From Pseudomonadota bacterium (lineage in GTDB: Bacteria > Myxococcota_A > UBA9042 > GCA-2863065), in assembly GCA_005776585.1 (NCBI GenBank), contig SXOX01000054.1:1-37872 (forward strand): a DNA stretch of 37,872 nucleotides, in the 5' to 3' direction. A program made the position numbers and the translations under genes. The notes under the pieces were generated by a model. It saw only the letters and a list, made by a program, of their open reading frames with translations. It did no database searches and was not told the DNA's origin. This document shows, piece by piece, positions 36,314 to 37,872 of this stretch. Every line of letters starts with the position of its first letter. Position 1 is the first letter of the stretch.

Positions 36314-37086
36314 GACGGATAAGTAGCATGAAGCCGTCGGCGGGCACACGTGCGGATGGCGCGCGATTTTCAAGACACTGCACGGGCGTCCTCGGGTGGC
36401 TCAATCACTGAGATTGTCAGCGTGAGGAATGCCGGACGCGATTGAGAGCGGTCTCGTCGCATGAGAGCCGGCGGTTCGGAGCGGAGGTCAGTCGCACCAG
36501 AGGCGCACCTCGGCGCACACGCCGTGCGGAGCGGCCTACGCGGCGTCGTCGATCCAGGCCGGTCGGGGGTCGTCGGTGTCGTCGTACCGGTCCCGCGACG
36601 GCGGCGCTCGTGCGCGGGCTCGCGGCGGCTCAGTCACGGGCAAGCTCATCGCCGCGAGGATGCCCTCGACGGCGGTGGGCTCATAGACCACGCCAATGAG
36701 GCGCAGGCGCCCGGAGCAGCGGGAGCAGGCCAGTCCGTCGATTCCGAAGACGCGCTTCAGCAAATCGGCCCAGGAGAGCCGCAAGCGGCGGGACGCGGAG
36801 CGGTCCTCGGCCGCGGCACCGAGCCGCGCGACCGGCGGGGTGGGCGGCGGTGCAGGCAGCACGTGCCGTCGCAGGGCGCTGTGCGAGGCCCACACGCCCG
36901 CGTACCGGACGAGATTGACCCGCGGCGGAGGAATGAGAGCGACCACACGCTCGAGAAACGCCATGGGGTCGTAGCTCACGCTCGTCGTACCGTCCGACCA
37001 CACGCGTTTGAGCGTGACGTGCACCCGGCCGTCGTCCGAGAGCGACAGCCGCTGATCGGCGATCGCCGGACGTGCCACGATGGCAC
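36314..37086 (-). mobile_element. IS91-family element remnant, copy C, with transposase C-terminus (36536-37069)
   Basis: Starts with the same GACGGATAAGTAGCATGAAG as copy B. The minus-strand transposase piece is longer than in copy B: HVTLKRVWSDGTTSVSYDP, LIPPPRVNLVRYAGVWASHS, LSWADLLKRVFGIDGLACSRC and EPTAVEGILAAMSLPV, ending at 36536. The N-terminal zinc-finger and catalytic HUH/tyrosine regions are lost; at 37070 it passes into the GTGCCACGATGGCAC palindrome (37072-37086) and then the Ig-like remnant. B and C thus lost different middle parts of the same ancestor. Neither can move by itself. Confidence 0.78.
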
Positions 37087-37163
37087 TTCCGGAAGGACGG
37101 ACTCCCCCGCGGCGTCACGCCTCTGTGTCACGCCACAGTGGAGTCCCTGGAGACGCGCGGGAG

Positions 37164-37872
37164 CTACGGCGCCAGCACGTTCACCGTCGCCTGATGCGAC
37201 CCGGTGCTCGCGCAGACGCCCTGGAAGCACGCGTCGACGTGTCCGACCCCGACGTTGCGGCCGCGCAGGAGGCCCTTGGTCGCCAGCAGCCGCAGCGTGC
37301 TCGGCGCATCCACCGACCAGGTCGCGAGCGGGTCGAACGTCACCTGGTTCACGGTCCCGTCGCTGTGGTGCGCGTACGCGCGCAGCGGCTCGGTCCCATG
37401 CAGGGTCGACCGGCGACGGCAGCACGTGGACCTGGGTCAGCAGCCCTGCGTTGATGAACGCGGCCTGCACCAGGATGGTGTCGTTCACCTCGCCCGTGCC
37501 GCTCTTGAGCAACGCCGTCACAATCGCTTTGCCGAGAGCCACCGACTGCGCGTGCCCGGCGAGAGCCGGCGCATTGGCGACGGTCGCGACCTCGGGATGA
37601 TCGCTCATCCAGGTCGCGTCCGTCGTCACGCAGTACCAGTTGCCGCCAAAGCGCCCCAGAAGGTCCAGCTGTGCGCTCGCAAGGGGACCGAGCGGCAGCT
37701 TGACCGGATCCATCCCGCCCGGGTTCACCTAGAGCTGGTCGGCATCCGCGTTGACCACGAGCACGGCCACCGTCGCCGTCAGCCCGATGCCCGCGCTTGC
37801 CCGCAGCAGCGCCGTACCGGCGTTGGCGGTGGTGACCCGCCCCGGCTCGACGTTGCTCACGCGCGCCACGGT
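37164..37872 (-). pseudogene. Ig-like repeat protein remnant, copy C (runs off the window)
   Basis: It continues past the right edge. Minus-strand frames give TATVAVLVVNADADQL, GGNWYCVTTDATWMSDHPEV and FINAGLLTQVHVL, then, after a frame change near 37410, TVNQVTFDPLATWSVDAP and DACFQGVCASTGSHQATVN ending LAP-stop at 37164. In addition to the shared frameshift it has a TAG at 37729-37731 where copy A has CAG (Gln), and one base less at GGCAGCACGTGG than copies A and B. The downstream IS91 arrangement matches copy B. Confidence 0.75.

Overview
The window is high-GC DNA that looks like a myxobacterium-type genome (Myxococcota, perhaps Polyangia). That placement is an inference from gene style: a Cys-rich sulfatase-modifying-factor lipoprotein, a Cys-rich tail after a nuclease fragment, a sigma-54 activator with an unusual N-terminal domain, and many decayed gene pieces. 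No rRNA, tRNA or other taxonomic marker is present.

Layout. (1) Positions 1-10525 are an untidy accessory region. It holds a class D beta-lactamase broken by an amber codon, a GH5 glycosidase, an M15-type zinc peptidase with an N-terminus like contractile-injection-system cargo, a SUMF1 lipoprotein, and fragments of FtsK, a PIN toxin, a four-helix-bundle protein, an Ig-like surface protein and an IS91-type transposase. (2) 10526-11439 is a deletion remnant that joins pieces of the 4-hydroxybenzoyl-CoA reductase genes hcrA and hcrB. (3) 11518-21074 is a tightly coupled operon for anaerobic benzoyl-CoA degradation: had, oah, dch, a TetR regulator, bcrC, bcrB, bcrA, bcrD and a glutaryl-CoA dehydrogenase. 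It is preceded by a perfect FNR-type box. (4) 21088-21871 holds IS4 and nuclease debris. (5) 22236-24168 holds mobB and a sigma-54 enhancer-binding protein. (6) 24309-35481 is a second tightly coupled operon: a GltD-like FAD/NAD(P) oxidoreductase with ferredoxin domains, a Rieske protein, a split cytochrome b (b6 and subunit IV type), a seven-heme cytochrome c, and the alpha, beta, gamma and chaperone genes of a type II DMSO-reductase-family molybdoenzyme most like the nitrite oxidoreductase/periplasmic nitrate reductase clade. (7) 35482-37872 holds a broken histidine kinase and a second copy of the IS91 plus Ig-like repeat.

How the genes may work together (inference). The first operon dearomatises benzoyl-CoA with an ATP-driven class I reductase. 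Its ring-modifying enzymes then open the ring, and glutaryl-CoA dehydrogenase acts further down the same route. The reducing equivalents enter the quinone pool. The second operon could take electrons from quinol through the Rieske/cytochrome b complex and the heptaheme cytochrome to the heme-b gamma subunit and the periplasmic Mo enzyme, which would reduce nitrate or a similar oxyanion. The GltD-like protein may connect this complex to NAD(P)H or to low-potential ferredoxin, which the benzoyl-CoA reductase needs and for which no separate gene is visible. MobB would serve the bis-MGD cofactor.

The roughly 26-kb aromatic/respiratory block lies between two same-orientation copies of one composite repeat (decayed IS91 transposase plus Ig-like pseudogene). 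This suggests that rolling-circle transposition, or recombination between the copies, shaped the locus.
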